Positions 42,599-43,719 of a stretch of DNA of 43,719 bases are shown here, one piece after another. The notes beneath the pieces were generated by a model that worked only from the letters and a program-made list of their open reading frames with translations, did not search any database and had not been told where the DNA came from. Both the position numbers and the translations under genes were made by a program. The stretch covers positions 5,812 through 49,530 of the forward strand of contig JBBBWG010030287.1 in assembly GCA_037176905.1 (NCBI GenBank), in the 5' to 3' direction. This DNA is from Azolla pinnata (Eukaryota > Streptophyta > Polypodiopsida > Salviniales > Salviniaceae). Position 1 is the first letter of the stretch. Every line of letters begins with the position of its first letter.

Positions 42599-43719
42599 AT
42601 GATGATGATGGCAGGGAGAGATGGCGAGCTGCAGCGCTCCATGTTGTTGCTGCTGCTGCTGTTCTTCTTCTTCGTCTTCTTCTTCTTCTTCTTCTTCTTC
42701 TTCTTCTGCTCCACTGCGTCCAGCTCAGCAGCTCCCATCATATCGGCGCTGGGAGTGAACTACGGCACGATGGGCGACAACCTGCCGACGCCGGCGGAGG
42801 CGGTGGAGCTGCTGCAAAGCACGGTGATCCGCAGGGTGAAGCTGTTCTCGGCCGACGGGGCGATCCTGGCGGCGTTGGCAGGGACGGGGATCGAGGCGAT
42901 GGTCGGGATCGGGGACGAGGAGATCAAGCCGCTGGCGGCGGGCGGCGTGGCGGCGGCGGCGGCGTGGCTGGAGGCCAACATCGTGCCCTACGTCCCAGCC
43001 GCGAACATCGGCTACCTGTCGGTCGGGAACGAGGTGATCTCCGGGTCGGACGGCGAGATGATCTGGGACCTGCACCTGGCGATGGAGAATCTGCACTCGG
43101 CGTGCCAGCAGCAGCAGCGGCTCCGCGGGGTGAGGATCACGACGCCGCACTCGATGGGGCTGCTCGCGGCGTCGGAGCCGCCGTCGTCGGGCCGGTTCTC
43201 GGACGGCGCGGCGGCGATCCTGGGGCCCATCCTCGGCTTCCTCGCGCGCACGGGCTCCCCGTACCTCGCGAACGCGTACCCCTTCTTCGGCTACCTCGCC
43301 AACCCCAACGCGACCAATCTCGCCTACGCGCTCTTCGACGGCGGGCCCGCGACGGCCCGCTACGACCCCGTCACGAAGCTGACTTATGACAACATGTTCG
43401 ACGCACAGGTCGACGCGGTGCACGCCGCGGTCGCGCGGCTCGGCTTCGGGAACGTGACGGTGGCCGTGGGCGAGACCGGGTGGCCCGCGGCCGGCGGGCC
43501 CTACGAGCCCGGCGTCGGGCCCGGCAACGCGCGTGCCTTCAACGCGCGGCTCGTGCGCCGCCTCCGCGCCGGCCTCGGCTCCCCGCTCCGGCCCGCCGCC
43601 CCCGTCCTCACCTACGTCTTCGCCCTCTTCGACGAGGACCTCAAGCCCGGCGCCGCCTCCGAGCGCCATTGGGGCCTCTTCGCACCCGACCGCGTCCCCG
43701 TCTACGACTGCGGCATCAT
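42599..43719 (+). CDS. GH17 glucan endo-1,3-beta-glucosidase (3' end beyond window)
   Basis: 373 codons are present and open to the right edge, without an intron. GH17 enzymes hydrolyse beta-1,3-glucan (callose and fungal wall) and are secreted or wall-bound, often GPI-anchored. Four consecutive ATGs (42599-42610) are followed by a very hydrophobic signal peptide containing a Leu run and F4-V-F10 encoded by CTG/TTC triplets. The mature domain opens LGVNYGTMGDNLPTP. The acid/base residue is Glu145 in YLSVGNEV and the nucleophile Glu292 in VAVGETGWP. Also visible are the NAYPFFGY core strand, FDAQVDAVHAA, and FALFDEDLKPG followed by HWGLFAPDRVPVYD near the usual end of the catalytic domain. Whether a C-terminal X8/CBM43 module or GPI signal follows cannot be seen. 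Third positions are mostly G or C, much richer than the other genes here. Confidence 0.93.
   Translation, partial: MMMMAGRDGELQRSMLLLLLLFFFFVFFFFFFFFFFCSTASSSAAPIISALGVNYGTMGDNLPTPAEAVELLQSTVIRRVKLFSADGAILAALAGTGIEAMVGIGDEEIKPLAAGGVAAAAAWLEANIVPYVPAANIGYLSVGNEVISGSDGEMIWDLHLAMENLHSACQQQQRLRGVRITTPHSMGLLAASEPPSSGRFSDGAAAILGPILGFLARTGSPYLANAYPFFGYLANPNATNLAYALFDGGPATARYDPVTKLTYDNMFDAQVDAVHAAVARLGFGNVTVAVGETGWPAAGGPYEPGVGPGNARAFNARLVRRLRAGLGSPLRPAAPVLTYVFALFDEDLKPGAASERHWGLFAPDRVPVYDCGI

Noticed and set aside
42580-43389. 269-residue plus-strand ORF overlapping GH17 in another frame
   Set aside because: Gly/Arg-rich product of a GC-rich shadow frame with no recognisable motif.
42725-43669. 314-residue minus-strand ORF opposite the GH17 gene
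   Set aside because: High GC removes stop codons on the opposite strand; the plus-strand frame has the catalytic GH17 motifs, so this is a shadow.
1-43719. tRNA, rRNA and CRISPR features
   Set aside because: No B-box-like GGTTCGAATCC with a matching acceptor stem was noticed, no rRNA segments were seen, and the tandem repeats have no spacer structure of the CRISPR type.

Overview
The window is nuclear DNA from a flowering plant. The evidence is short GT-AG introns inside conserved plant genes, AAACCCTA telo-boxes at promoters, a degenerate TTTAGGG-type array, and plant-specific families (OEP16, ribosomal P3, PADRE/DUF4228, PTS2-targeted ACX2). The GH17 gene at the right edge is very GC-rich, mostly with G or C in third positions, while its neighbours are AT-richer. 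That contrast is common in monocots, so a monocot is my guess, not a demonstration.

Layout, left to right: first exon of an OEP16-like plastid envelope channel (minus, runs off the left edge); complete eight-exon peroxisomal acyl-CoA oxidase ACX2 (minus, 1384-5546); a gene-free stretch with related MITE-like repeats and a GC-rich cluster of ACGT-core motifs; two-exon ribosomal P3 (minus, 9603-11211); single-exon plastid [2Fe-2S] ferredoxin (minus, 13887-14441); a 0.85-kb degenerate telomere-type array; seven-exon PEX3 (minus, 16271-20367); a gene-poor stretch with two clusters of TTGAC motifs and a telo-box minisatellite leading into a PADRE-domain gene (plus, 24072-25037); a repeat-rich, possibly retroelement-derived stretch; a three-exon plant protein of unknown function (minus, 29714-31654) with a kilobase pyrimidine tract behind it; a seven-exon gene probably encoding a mitochondrial ribosomal S24/S35-like protein (minus, 35542-40605); and a GH17 beta-1,3-glucanase (plus, from 42599) cut by the right edge.

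Exon joins were worked out by hand from GT-AG sites, reading phase and remembered family sequence. ACX2, PEX3, P3, the S24/S35-like gene and the unknown protein all close in frame across every junction.

The genes do not form an operon-like system; each is probably an independent Pol II unit. The one functional link is that ACX2 (fatty-acid beta-oxidation) and PEX3 (peroxisome membrane biogenesis) lie on the same strand about 11 kb apart. I found no convincing undescribed multi-gene system. The less ordinary content is repeat and regulatory architecture: motif clusters, minisatellites beside genes, two recent-looking tandem duplications, and pyrimidine/CTT tracts in the leaders of most genes.
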